DNA of 6,173 nucleotides from JAVZIQ01 sp037440545 (lineage in GTDB: Archaea > Thermoproteota > Bathyarchaeia > Bathyarchaeales > Bathycorpusculaceae), in NCBI GenBank assembly GCA_037440545.1, contig JBBITX010000069.1, positions 1 to 6,173 of the forward strand, given 5' to 3'. Position numbers and translations under genes: made by a program. The notes under the pieces were generated by a model that saw only the letters and a program-made list of their open reading frames with translations, had not been told where the DNA came from and did not search any database. Below are positions 1 through 6,157 of this stretch, piece by piece. Within the stretch, counting starts at the first letter, position 1. The number at the start of each line of letters is the position of its first letter.

Positions 1-15
1 TTTAAAGCTATTTTT

Positions 16-264
16 CTACGCGCCTCTTAATTTTCTCAAAATGTTTCTAGCCTCACCTTTCTACATAAATTGCCATTGCAACACATTCCATATACAACCG
101 CAAGTTTTCCGTTAGAAAGGTTGAGGAATACTTCACCTGCACTTATTCATCTTCGATTGATCGGTATTTGAAACTAGGTGAATTTCAAATGGCCTTTTTA
201 ACGCTTGGGGGATGGCTACTAAACCTTCAGACTGATTTAGGTTTCTTCCACTAAACCGTTCAAC
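16..264 (-). pseudogene. possible decayed coding remnant in three frames
   Basis: No intact gene lies in bases 1-306. On the minus strand there are three adjoining open segments. Bases 264-133 read 43 codons without a stop (beginning VERFSGRNLNQSEGL, later ALKRPFEIHLVSN). Bases 142-53 read 29 codons in a shifted frame (including STFLTENLRLYMECV). Bases 60-16 return to the first frame (KGEARNILRKLRGA, then TAG). Segments one and three share the frame of the upstream nucleotidyltransferase gene, and the first segment begins 13 codons beyond that gene's stop, after a further in-frame TGA. The residue mix looks protein-like, and the frame pattern fits two compensating indels in an old gene. However, no start codon with a ribosome-binding site is visible, and open runs this short occur by chance. 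I do not recognise a family. It could equally be plain intergenic DNA. Confidence 0.2.
166..190. repeat. 8-bp perfect inverted repeat
   Basis: ATTTGAAA at 166-173 is matched by its exact reverse complement TTTCAAAT at 183-190, with a 9-base spacer. It lies downstream of the nucleotidyltransferase stop on the minus strand. It is AT-rich and has no following T-run on either strand that would make it a convincing terminator. It could be a protein-binding site or chance. Confidence 0.35.
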
Positions 265-306
265 TCAAATTGCATAACTGTGATAACTGAATTTACACTT
301 TATAAT

Positions 307-1248
307 TTACTTTTCCCCTCGTAGAATGGCTTCCCATATGCCGAATCCGCCGACTGTATCAGGCCTTTCTACAGGGTTATACCATTGTTTATTTGTGCCT
401 ATTTTTGCGCGCACCTTCCATCCGAAGGATTTTGGTTCTTTCTCTATCCTGTTGAGTGTGAAGTCTATCTTGCCGATTATTTCTTCACAGTCTTTTTTCT
501 TGAATTTTTCAGGGTTTATGCCTGCTTCCGCCCCGTATTTTTCCAGGTCTTTTAGGAAGATTTTTATTTTCTGAAGGTTTGTTGTGGCTGTATACCAGAA
601 GCCCCAGTCGTTAGCCAATAGCCTTGCTATATAAGATGCGTCTATGCTTTCTTTTTCGGCTTTATCGCTGACGTTGTGGGCCTTAAATAGGAGTAGGCAG
701 TCTTTAAGGTCTTTGGCGCTGAAGCATTCCCACATTTGTATCTTCTCCAGAAGCATGTCTGTCACTGTTATTGTTGGGTAGTCCAGTTCAAGTCTTCCCT
801 TGAAGTCTATGGGATGGTTTGCAACTAGAAGTTTGTCGAAGAAAACATCCACGTAGAACCAGCCCTTGGGATGGTAGTATATTTGCCTTTCAGAGGCAGC
901 TGAGGAAAGTGTTGCCCTCCTCTTTGCGTAGCCAAGCCTGTTGAAGAAGTTTTGGATTTTGTCCCTCTGGTTACGGTAGGATATGAGGTCTATGTCGCTG
1001 TATTCTTGGCCTTCAACCGCTCCTACTCCTGTCCTGCGAAGTGCCTCAGCGAAGCTTCTTTGCTCTTGACAGTGGATGGCTATTCCTAAGCCTCCTAAAA
1101 TCCTTAATGTTATGCCTTCCGCCATAGCCTTTTCCACCAGTCCCCTTGACTCTTCCATGAAAATTTCCGTTGGAACCATCCCATTCCACTCTGGAGGAAG
1201 CTCCCTTTTAATTTCTTTTTCCAGAAGCCAGGCCATGTTGGATTTCAC
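307..1248 (-). CDS. nucleotidyltransferase-fold protein, second gene of operon
   Basis: This 313-residue soluble protein resembles the polymerase-beta/MNT-like nucleotidyltransferase fold, in the broad sense that includes AbiEii-type proteins. Visible motifs in order are LGGLGIAIHC (51-60, the GG substrate loop), SDIDL (84-88, the DxD metal pair D85/D87), FYVDVFFD (131-138, D134 as the likely third carboxylate), TVTDMLLEKIQMWE (161-174, the helix typical after the core) and KDLKD (179-183). The C-terminal part (190-313) is helical and ends in a Trp/Gly-rich tail. The reaction would be transfer of a nucleotide or nucleotide monophosphate to an unknown acceptor, which is inference. The translated start is GTG at 1246-1248, overlapping the phosphoesterase stop as GTGA. 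ATG at 1236 is an equally good start, because GAGGGGTGA lies 8 bases before it. The gene is a diverged paralogue of the protein at 4987-6078. It has no signal peptide or membrane segment. The fold is fairly secure, the function unknown. Confidence 0.85.
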   Translation of the reverse strand: MKSNMAWLLEKEIKRELPPEWNGMVPTEIFMEESRGLVEKAMAEGITLRILGGLGIAIHCQEQRSFAEALRRTGVGAVEGQEYSDIDLISYRNQRDKIQNFFNRLGYAKRRATLSSAASERQIYYHPKGWFYVDVFFDKLLVANHPIDFKGRLELDYPTITVTDMLLEKIQMWECFSAKDLKDCLLLFKAHNVSDKAEKESIDASYIARLLANDWGFWYTATTNLQKIKIFLKDLEKYGAEAGINPEKFKKKDCEEIIGKIDFTLNRIEKEPKSFGWKVRAKIGTNKQWYNPVERPDTVGGFGIWEAILRGEK

Positions 1249-1253
1249 CCCTC
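1245..1253 (-). promoter_or_regulatory. ribosome-binding site overlapping upstream stop
   Basis: On the minus strand the sequence GAGGGGTGA forms the end of the phosphoesterase gene and is a good match to an archaeal Shine-Dalgarno (GGAGGTGA type). It ends 8 bases before ATG at 1236, the fifth codon of the longest reading of the nucleotidyltransferase. This favours either translational coupling at the GTG or initiation at that ATG. Confidence 0.5.
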
Positions 1254-2228
1254 TATTCTTTGAAGTCTTGTAATTTTGTTGCCTTTAAATTCTATTAGGA
1301 AGGCTCTAAGTATTCCCTCTGCATATTCGCTTCCAGGGTTTACACAGTAGGTTTTCCCAATTTTCATAGATCCTGAAGACTCGTGTATGTGGCCGTGTAG
1401 CCCTAGGAAAGGCTGGTATTTCTCAATCATTTTTCTAACAGCCTTAGACCCAACTGGAACCATAACTACACTTCCACTTTGGATTATGGGGTTTAGGTTT
1501 TTATCTAATAGTGGAGCCTCATCCAGTTTGGTCTGGTATGGTGGAGCATGGAAGTTGAATATTGCGTTCTCCACGTTTTTAAGCTGTGAAATGTATTTTT
1601 CTAGGCGTTCTTCAAGTTTTTCCTCCTCTTCTTCTCTAGCTGTTTTCCAAGGGCTTGGATTCACCCATCCGCAGCTTACCATTTCATGGACGTCATCAAC
1701 TTCAACAATGTTGCCCTCGCCGTTTATTACGTGTTTGTGGCTGTTAACAATTTCATCTACCACATGTCTATCGTCGTTTCCAGGGCATACCACAACCCTT
1801 GTTTGGGATGGAAGCTTCTGAGGGATTAGGTCAAACCAGCTTTTCAATGTTGAAGTCATGACTTTCTCGAAGACTTCGTCTATTTTCTTAGGGTTTTCAA
1901 CCATTTCCCCATATTCATTTTCATCTGTAATGTATGGGTAGTAGCCTATTCCCCTTATCTCCTTTAGAGCCTTCTCCACCTCGCCTTCATCAATAATGTG
2001 GGTTTTCTTTAAGTGGTAGTAGGAGTACTTACCATCCTTCCTTTTCACCACTGGAACCATCATTTTTCCAGTTAGGTCTCCGCCGCATACAGCCACGTCA
2101 ACCTTAAGCATGGCCGAAGCGTTGAGAAATTTTCTCCATACACCTTCAGATCCATGGACGTCTGTGGCGAATAGAATTCTCGTCTCAACCTCTTTCTTTC
2201 TTTTCAGTAGAAACGCCAAATGCATCAT
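1245..2228 (-). CDS. calcineurin-like metallophosphoesterase
   Basis: This 327-residue dimetal phosphoesterase of the calcineurin-like superfamily has all signature blocks in order. They are ATDVHG (21-26, D23 and H25), CGGDLTG (48-54, D51), CPGNDD (148-153, N151), NFHAPP (225-230, H227) and LHGHIH (277-282, H280/H282), followed by the usual NPGS (297-300). The GNH[DE] block reads GNDD, so its histidine is replaced by Asp, comparable to the GNCD of YfcE/MJ0936-type enzymes. Residues 60-140 form a long insertion between the second and third motifs. Residues 195-215 form a Glu/Lys-rich helix, probably part of a cap or dimer arm. It should hydrolyse a phosphomono- or diester in the cytoplasm; the substrate cannot be read. 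It is the first gene of a two-gene operon and overlaps the next gene by four bases. Two adjacent ATG codons (2226-2228 and 2223-2225) could each start it, with a TATA box about 25 bases upstream implying a nearly leaderless mRNA. Confidence 0.93.
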   Translation of the reverse strand: MMHLAFLLKRKKEVETRILFATDVHGSEGVWRKFLNASAMLKVDVAVCGGDLTGKMMVPVVKRKDGKYSYYHLKKTHIIDEGEVEKALKEIRGIGYYPYITDENEYGEMVENPKKIDEVFEKVMTSTLKSWFDLIPQKLPSQTRVVVCPGNDDRHVVDEIVNSHKHVINGEGNIVEVDDVHEMVSCGWVNPSPWKTAREEEEEKLEERLEKYISQLKNVENAIFNFHAPPYQTKLDEAPLLDKNLNPIIQSGSVVMVPVGSKAVRKMIEKYQPFLGLHGHIHESSGSMKIGKTYCVNPGSEYAEGILRAFLIEFKGNKITRLQRIEG

Positions 2229-2250
2229 TCCTTATGTTCTTAAATTTTCC

Positions 2251-2260
2251 ATTTATAAAG
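2251..2260 (-). promoter_or_regulatory. TATA box for phosphoesterase operon
   Basis: On the minus strand this reads CTTTATAAAT, an excellent archaeal TATA element. Its centre is about 28 bases from the ATG at 2228, so transcription would begin at or within a few bases of the start codon. An alternative box further upstream (ATTTAAATAG, 2271-2280) would give a leader of roughly 20-25 bases. Confidence 0.55.
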
Positions 2261-2273
2261 TACGGTTGTCCTA

Positions 2274-2310
2274 TTTAAATTTAGAGTTCATGGAAAGTTT
2301 TAAATTTAGA
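2274..2310. repeat. two direct copies of TTTAAATTTAGA in divergent promoter
   Basis: TTTAAATTTAGA occurs at 2274-2285 and again at 2299-2310, offset by exactly 25 bases. Each copy is followed by CATG (2289-2292 and 2312-2315). A weaker core TTAAATTT also occurs at 2240-2247. The copies may be tandem TATA boxes, operators for a regulator, or both. Confidence 0.55.
2298..2308 (+). promoter_or_regulatory. TATA box for permease gene
   Basis: TTTTAAATTTA lies about 40 bases before the permease ATG and predicts a transcription start near 2328-2332, leaving a leader of only 10-15 bases. Within that leader GGTG (2333-2336) is a weak ribosome-binding match six bases before the ATG. Confidence 0.5.
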
Positions 2311-2342
2311 ACATGCTAAACTTATGGGTTTGGGTGTCTTGA

Positions 2343-4040
2343 ATGGCTTCAAGTAAACCCGCACTTTTCGCAAGAGAGGCAACTGGGCTTGTAAGGGAGA
2401 TTGGCTTCACCTTAGGAGTCATCATAATACTAAGCCACGTCATAGGCTTGGGATGGCAGAAAAGGGTCTTCCAGTTCACCGGCCCGAAGCCCATGCCAAC
2501 GGACATGATGCCATTAGGGCTTCCAGCAATGTTTTGGGCCTTCCTAGTCTGCGGAATAATAGTGCTGATTACAGGTTATGCAGCAGGATACGTTGCAGCT
2601 GCAATGCCTAGGTCAGGCGGCGGCTACGTCACAATATCAAGGGTTATACACCCGTTTGTAGGCTACATGGCTGGATGGCTAATGTTCCTCGCAGAAGCTT
2701 TCAGTTACGGGTTAATCGGAGTCGCCGTTTTCGAAGCCATAATGATATTCTTCAATATAGCTCTAGCACCTACAACAATAGCCTTCGGACCTTTAGAGCT
2801 TTTCATAGGAGGACTGGTGATAGTATGGATATTCGCCCTAATTGGACTTTTAGGAACAAAGCTTTACGGTAGGCTAATGGAGGTCTTGTTCTACATACCA
2901 GCTGTGATAACAATACTTTTCTTCGCCATGTGGATTGCAGGTGCGCTAAATCCAAGCGCTGTAGCTTCAGGAGTACAAGATGTTATGGGAGCCTCAGCCT
3001 CAAAAGTAATGGACATAGCTGTTAAAACAGGAAAGACCAAAAACGTGGCAGGCTTCTTCGACGCCTTCTCCACAGCTTTAGGCGGAGCCTTCTGGGCATA
3101 CATGGGATGGTACGCAACAACCTTCGTGGCTGGAGAAGTAAAAGAGGCGAACAAAAAACTTCCCATGGTTGTCCTGGTGGCGGGGCTAGCGGTCATGATT
3201 GTCTACCTTCTCGCTTCATCGTTATCAGCATATTCAGCCATGAACGTTGCTCCCTACACGGATGCTGCTGGACACAAATGGAGCTTTTTCCAGGCTTATG
3301 CCTGGCTAAGCTATGGTCCAAGTGAGGCTTATGACGCGGCTGTGGCTGCCATTCCAAACTTCCAGAAGGCTTGGAGCACTGGAATAGCCTCAATCACTGC
3401 AAGAGGATTAGGCTTAGGGTGGATTTCATGGCTTATCGCTTTAGGAGGTATGCTTTGGGTGGCAAACGACATCCCGCCTTTCCTGCTTGTTTGTTCAAGA
3501 ACTTTCTTTGCCATGTCCTTTGACAGAATGATGCCTGAGAGTTTCTCCTATGTCAGTGAGAGATGGCACTCTCCAGTGTGGGCAATAATAATAACCGCTA
3601 TCTTCGCCATTCCAGCATGTATGGCTGAGGCAGACTTCCCAGCTGGAGCTGCAAGCTACCTGGCTTTCGCAGGAGTTGTAGGTACAGACATATTCGACGC
3701 CTTCTTCCTAACGCTGTTCTGCGTTTCATGCATGCTTCTTCCATTGGAGAGAAAGGACATATATGACAGGGCTGCGGTTAAACATTCAATCGGAACTGTT
3801 GTCGGACTTGGTTTTGTAGCGACGCTTGGAGGAGCCCTATGCCTATACTTCTTCGTTAAGGAGTCTCCATGGATATGGTCACTGTTTACAACGGGTGCAG
3901 CTTTGGCTGACGTGGTAAGCTCAATTGGATTCTTCGGATGCATCGTTGTGGGTATACTCCTCTACGTCTACTACATGTACAAGAACCTAACCCGCGGAGT
4001 TGACATGCGCACGCTGTATCTAAGCATACCTCCAGAATAG
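2343..4040 (+). CDS. APC-superfamily amino acid/polyamine-type permease
   Basis: This 565-residue integral membrane protein has about 12 hydrophobic helices, near residues 21-38, 62-87, 104-138, 150-171, 180-202, 238-264, 273-298, 357-390, 410-428, 436-468, 481-505 and 512-546. APC signatures are visible: PRSGGGYVTISR...GYMAGW (89-112) between helices 2 and 3, FWAYMGW...AGEVKEANKKLP (250-274) at helix 6 and the following loop, and SRTFFAMSFDRMMP (385-398) after helix 8. It should move an amino acid or related organic cation or acid, coupled to an ion gradient or by exchange. The substrate is not readable. The helix-1 loop (LGVIIILSHVIGLGW, 24-38) departs from the usual G(S/A)GIF-like pattern. 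Two long outside loops (202-237 and 300-356) are larger than usual. A TGA directly before the ATG makes this the first possible start. It appears to be transcribed on its own promoter. Confidence 0.92.
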   Translation: MASSKPALFAREATGLVREIGFTLGVIIILSHVIGLGWQKRVFQFTGPKPMPTDMMPLGLPAMFWAFLVCGIIVLITGYAAGYVAAAMPRSGGGYVTISRVIHPFVGYMAGWLMFLAEAFSYGLIGVAVFEAIMIFFNIALAPTTIAFGPLELFIGGLVIVWIFALIGLLGTKLYGRLMEVLFYIPAVITILFFAMWIAGALNPSAVASGVQDVMGASASKVMDIAVKTGKTKNVAGFFDAFSTALGGAFWAYMGWYATTFVAGEVKEANKKLPMVVLVAGLAVMIVYLLASSLSAYSAMNVAPYTDAAGHKWSFFQAYAWLSYGPSEAYDAAVAAIPNFQKAWSTGIASITARGLGLGWISWLIALGGMLWVANDIPPFLLVCSRTFFAMSFDRMMPESFSYVSERWHSPVWAIIITAIFAIPACMAEADFPAGAASYLAFAGVVGTDIFDAFFLTLFCVSCMLLPLERKDIYDRAAVKHSIGTVVGLGFVATLGGALCLYFFVKESPWIWSLFTTGAALADVVSSIGFFGCIVVGILLYVYYMYKNLTRGVDMRTLYLSIPPE

Positions 4041-4041
4041 C

Positions 4042-4049
4042 CTTAAATA
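4042..4049 (+). promoter_or_regulatory. TATA-like box before membrane protein gene
   Basis: CTTAAATA begins just after the permease stop and predicts initiation near 4072-4076, about 20 bases before the ATG at 4095. The weak purine-rich GAAGGG (4083-4088) lies between them and could serve as a ribosome-binding site. The next gene may therefore be transcribed independently of the permease. Confidence 0.4.
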
Positions 4050-4060
4050 CAAATATCCCA

Positions 4061-4073
4061 TTTTCTTTTTCTC
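4061..4073 (+). terminator. T-rich tract, likely archaeal-type terminator
   Basis: TTTTCTTTTTCTC follows the permease stop by about 20 bases. Archaeal RNA polymerase commonly terminates at such T-runs without a hairpin. It overlaps the predicted initiation region of the next gene, so termination may be partial. Confidence 0.4.
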
Positions 4074-4094
4074 TGTAAATGCGAAGGGCTTTCC

Positions 4095-4985
4095 ATGCTT
4101 GAACTAGAATTTGTAAAAGACGCTGTGGAAGAACAAATAATCCGCGGAAACCTGCGGTGGCTGGCAAATTTTAACGAAATCCGAAGAGACTACGCGCTGG
4201 GCGAAGTTGTTTTCCCAATTTACGCCTCAGGAGGCCTGCAGGAAAGGGGTTTTTTGTTGTCGAAGGTTTTCTCAGCCCTTGTCACGCCTAGGTATAGGGT
4301 GCACTTCTTCCTTTACACTTGTTCAAGCTTAGACACTAAAGTTTTCAGAAAGATTGTTGCTTCTTTGAAGGGCAGATTTGGACGCGACGACTGGGTTCTT
4401 TTAAGCCTCATCCAAAACCAGCCTATACCAAAGGATTTGAAAAACGCTGTTAAAGAGGTTAAGGATAAAAATTTAGGCGTAACAATCTCCAGCCTCGAAT
4501 CTGGAGAAAAACTTTCCTCGGAAAACGTTCTTGGAAAAGGGTTGATGAAACAGTTTAAAGTTACAGAAGCCAAGTTTGAGGCTTTCGACCTGCCAAACTA
4601 CCTTAAAAGCTTCACCATAGTGCTTTTTCTCGGAGTTTTATTCCTTGTCTTCCTAGCCCTTTCAGGTTTATCTCAAGCTGTTCATCCATTAACCCTTCTT
4701 CTCCTATTTGTATTCTCATTAATAGTTGGCCATAAAATCTACAAGAGCCGCTACCACACAACCTTAACTTTAACCACCCAGGGATTCAGAATTCAGGAGG
4801 GGCAAAGGGTTACAGAAGGCAGATGGCATGAATACAGGGAAGCCACATTCTACATTACCCCAAACCGTGAAACATGCATAAGGCTCTATTCAGAGAAGGG
4901 AAAAGTGGACATTCCAATTTCAAGGACAGGTATACCGAGGAATGAGGCTTACAACACTATTCAACGCCTAATGAGAAGCAAATAG
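4095..4985 (+). CDS. two-helix membrane protein with PH-like C-terminus
   Basis: This 296-residue protein is not one I can assign to a named family. Residues 1-165 are a mixed alpha/beta soluble region with strands around 67-76 (YRVHFFLYTC) and 99-106 (DWVLLSLI), each followed by charged helices. Residues 172-191 and 197-213 form a tight membrane hairpin, so both ends lie on the same side, most likely the cytoplasm. Residues 220-292 form a beta-rich segment (TLTLTTQGF, then EGRWHEYREATFYI, then IRLYSEKGKVDIPI) ending in a helix (EAYNTIQRLMR). This resembles the bacterial PH-like/YcxB-type membrane-associated domains. The layout suggests a membrane sensor, scaffold or stress-type protein, which is inference. 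It follows the permease by 54 bases, and ATG at 4095 is the first in-frame start after a stop at 4044. The gene ends one base before the convergent gene. Confidence 0.85.
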   Translation: MLELEFVKDAVEEQIIRGNLRWLANFNEIRRDYALGEVVFPIYASGGLQERGFLLSKVFSALVTPRYRVHFFLYTCSSLDTKVFRKIVASLKGRFGRDDWVLLSLIQNQPIPKDLKNAVKEVKDKNLGVTISSLESGEKLSSENVLGKGLMKQFKVTEAKFEAFDLPNYLKSFTIVLFLGVLFLVFLALSGLSQAVHPLTLLLLFVFSLIVGHKIYKSRYHTTLTLTTQGFRIQEGQRVTEGRWHEYREATFYITPNRETCIRLYSEKGKVDIPISRTGIPRNEAYNTIQRLMRSK

Positions 4986-4986
4986 G

Positions 4987-6078
4987 CTAATTTATCTGAG
5001 GCGTTTCAACACCGGTATCCCACCAGGGCTTATCCCACTTCTTATCTATAGGGGGCAAGTCTTTAAGAAGAAGCTCAATTTTCTCCTTAACCCTAGCTAT
5101 ATCGCGTTTTGAAAGCCAATTTTTAAGTGTTTCAGGCTTATCCGCTATGTTTTTAAGGTTTAAGGTTACGGTTAGTGCAAGTTTTTTATCCTTCTCTAAG
5201 ATTTTCCGCATCTTCTGAGGGTTTATGGCCTCAGCTCCATTTCCAATTTCATGATCTAAGAATATGGCGCAAACATCTTTAACATCCTTCTCCTCCATAC
5301 CCACTATAACTTTCTCTTTTGGATAATATGGATACTCCAATATTCGGTAGTCTTGCCCGTGAAGCCTTAGTTCTTCAGCAGCTTCTGCAGGAGCGTCGAA
5401 TATAAATTGGGCTTTGGAAAGGAGAAGCTGTTCAAGGCTTATGGTGTAAAGGTTTTCCTTAAACTTTTCAAATTCGCCTGTAACTTCAACCCTGTGCCTT
5501 AAAACTATACGATCGCAGAAAATGTCTAGAACAGTTAGGGTTGGAAGTCCCATCCCATTAACACCATTTATAGTTGTAACCCTATATCTTTCCCCATGCC
5601 TCCAAGCGTTGAAGCGCCTATCATTAACCGTTGCAAAAGACTTGTAGCAGCTTCCAAAAGCTTTATCCAAGTTTAAAAGAAGCCTGTAAAATTCTGTTCC
5701 AAACTTTTTAGGAACAATAAAGTCTGTATCCTTAATTTCTCTTGACAGACACCCCTTAGAATTCGCGCTTGGACAGTGAATTTTAACCGCCGCCCCTCCG
5801 AAAAGCAAAGCTGGAATAGCACTCTTACAAACCCTCTTCTCAAAAGCCTTAGGATACAACTCGTGAAGCCTTGAAGCGTTAACAGAAGCCCATAAAGTAA
5901 CCATGGCACTTCGCATAGGAAAATAACTAAGGTCAATGTAGGAGGGTAGGCCGAGCTCCTCCCTCAGCTTATCAACATCAACATGGGAGGTAAGAGGCAA
6001 ATCAACATCATATACAGTTCCATCTACCTCCCTGTAAAGAACAAACCTGTTATTAGCCTCAAATCCCCTTTCACTCAA
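4987..6078 (-). CDS. nucleotidyltransferase-fold protein, paralogue
   Basis: This 363-residue protein belongs to the same family as the one at 307-1248. Matching landmarks are LLFGGAAVKIHC (91-102) against LGGLGIAIHC, KDTDF (116-120, D117/D119) against SDIDL, VLDIFCD (183-189, D185) against YVDVFFD, TISLEQLLLSKAQF (212-225) against TVTDMLLEKIQMWE, and KDVKD (264-268) against KDLKD. INPQKMRKILEKD...LNLKNI also lines up with IDASYIARLLAND...TNLQKI, and the tail KKWDKPWW (346-353) is again Trp-rich. It is longer at the N-terminus (about 45 residues) and has a Cys-containing insert before the DxD (C102 and C110). All three candidate catalytic Asp residues are kept, so activity is plausible, but the acceptor is unknown. 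The start is TTG at 6076-6078: an in-frame TGA lies four codons upstream and the next Met is residue 55, past clearly coding sequence. No ribosome-binding site precedes it, consistent with a leaderless transcript. Confidence 0.83.
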   Translation of the reverse strand: MSERGFEANNRFVLYREVDGTVYDVDLPLTSHVDVDKLREELGLPSYIDLSYFPMRSAMVTLWASVNASRLHELYPKAFEKRVCKSAIPALLFGGAAVKIHCPSANSKGCLSREIKDTDFIVPKKFGTEFYRLLLNLDKAFGSCYKSFATVNDRRFNAWRHGERYRVTTINGVNGMGLPTLTVLDIFCDRIVLRHRVEVTGEFEKFKENLYTISLEQLLLSKAQFIFDAPAEAAEELRLHGQDYRILEYPYYPKEKVIVGMEEKDVKDVCAIFLDHEIGNGAEAINPQKMRKILEKDKKLALTVTLNLKNIADKPETLKNWLSKRDIARVKEKIELLLKDLPPIDKKWDKPWWDTGVETPQIN

Positions 6079-6095
6079 ATCTAAGTCACATCAAC

Positions 6096-6104
6096 CAAAT
6101 ATTC
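6096..6104. promoter_or_regulatory. shared AT core in divergent promoter
   Basis: CAAATATTC (GAATATTTG on the minus strand) is the best TATA-like core in the 79-base region between the TTG-started gene and the plus-strand gene. On the minus strand it predicts initiation close to the TTG at 6078. On the plus strand it predicts initiation near 6126. An alternative minus-strand box lies in the AT-rich run at 6127-6142. Confidence 0.35.
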
Positions 6105-6142
6105 TCTGTAAACGCCAAAGACACAAAATTACATTAAAAAAA

Positions 6143-6148
6143 GGAGGA
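6143..6148 (+). promoter_or_regulatory. strong ribosome-binding site
   Basis: GGAGGA lies 9 bases before an ATG at 6158 and follows a run of seven A. It is the strongest Shine-Dalgarno match in the window and marks the start of a plus-strand gene. Confidence 0.6.
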
Positions 6149-6157
6149 AGTAAATAA

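Noticed and set aside
146..164. TTCGATT flanked by ATC/GAT, resembling a tRNA T-arm
   Set aside because: Only three base pairs form the stem, and no acceptor, D-arm or anticodon arm is present nearby.
160..190. Sequence resembling the TTTCAAAT/GAAAC ends of archaeal CRISPR repeats
   Set aside because: It occurs once; no repeat-spacer periodicity exists anywhere in the window and no cas gene is present.
1387..1821. Plus-strand open frame of 144 codons inside the phosphoesterase gene
   Set aside because: It lies antisense to a gene with all catalytic motifs intact, and its own translation shows no domain-like pattern.
307..2228. Toxin-antitoxin system of AbiE or MNT/HEPN type
   Set aside because: The partner gene is a clear metallophosphoesterase, not an AbiEi-like or HEPN protein, so the known systems do not fit.
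4079..4102. Seven-codon reading frame starting ATG near the predicted transcription start before the membrane protein gene
   Set aside because: Far too short to support; possible as a leaderless leader peptide but nothing beyond position suggests it.
6136..6142. Minus-strand T-run as a terminator
   Set aside because: It sits directly before a plus-strand ribosome-binding site in a divergent region, with no minus-strand gene ending there.
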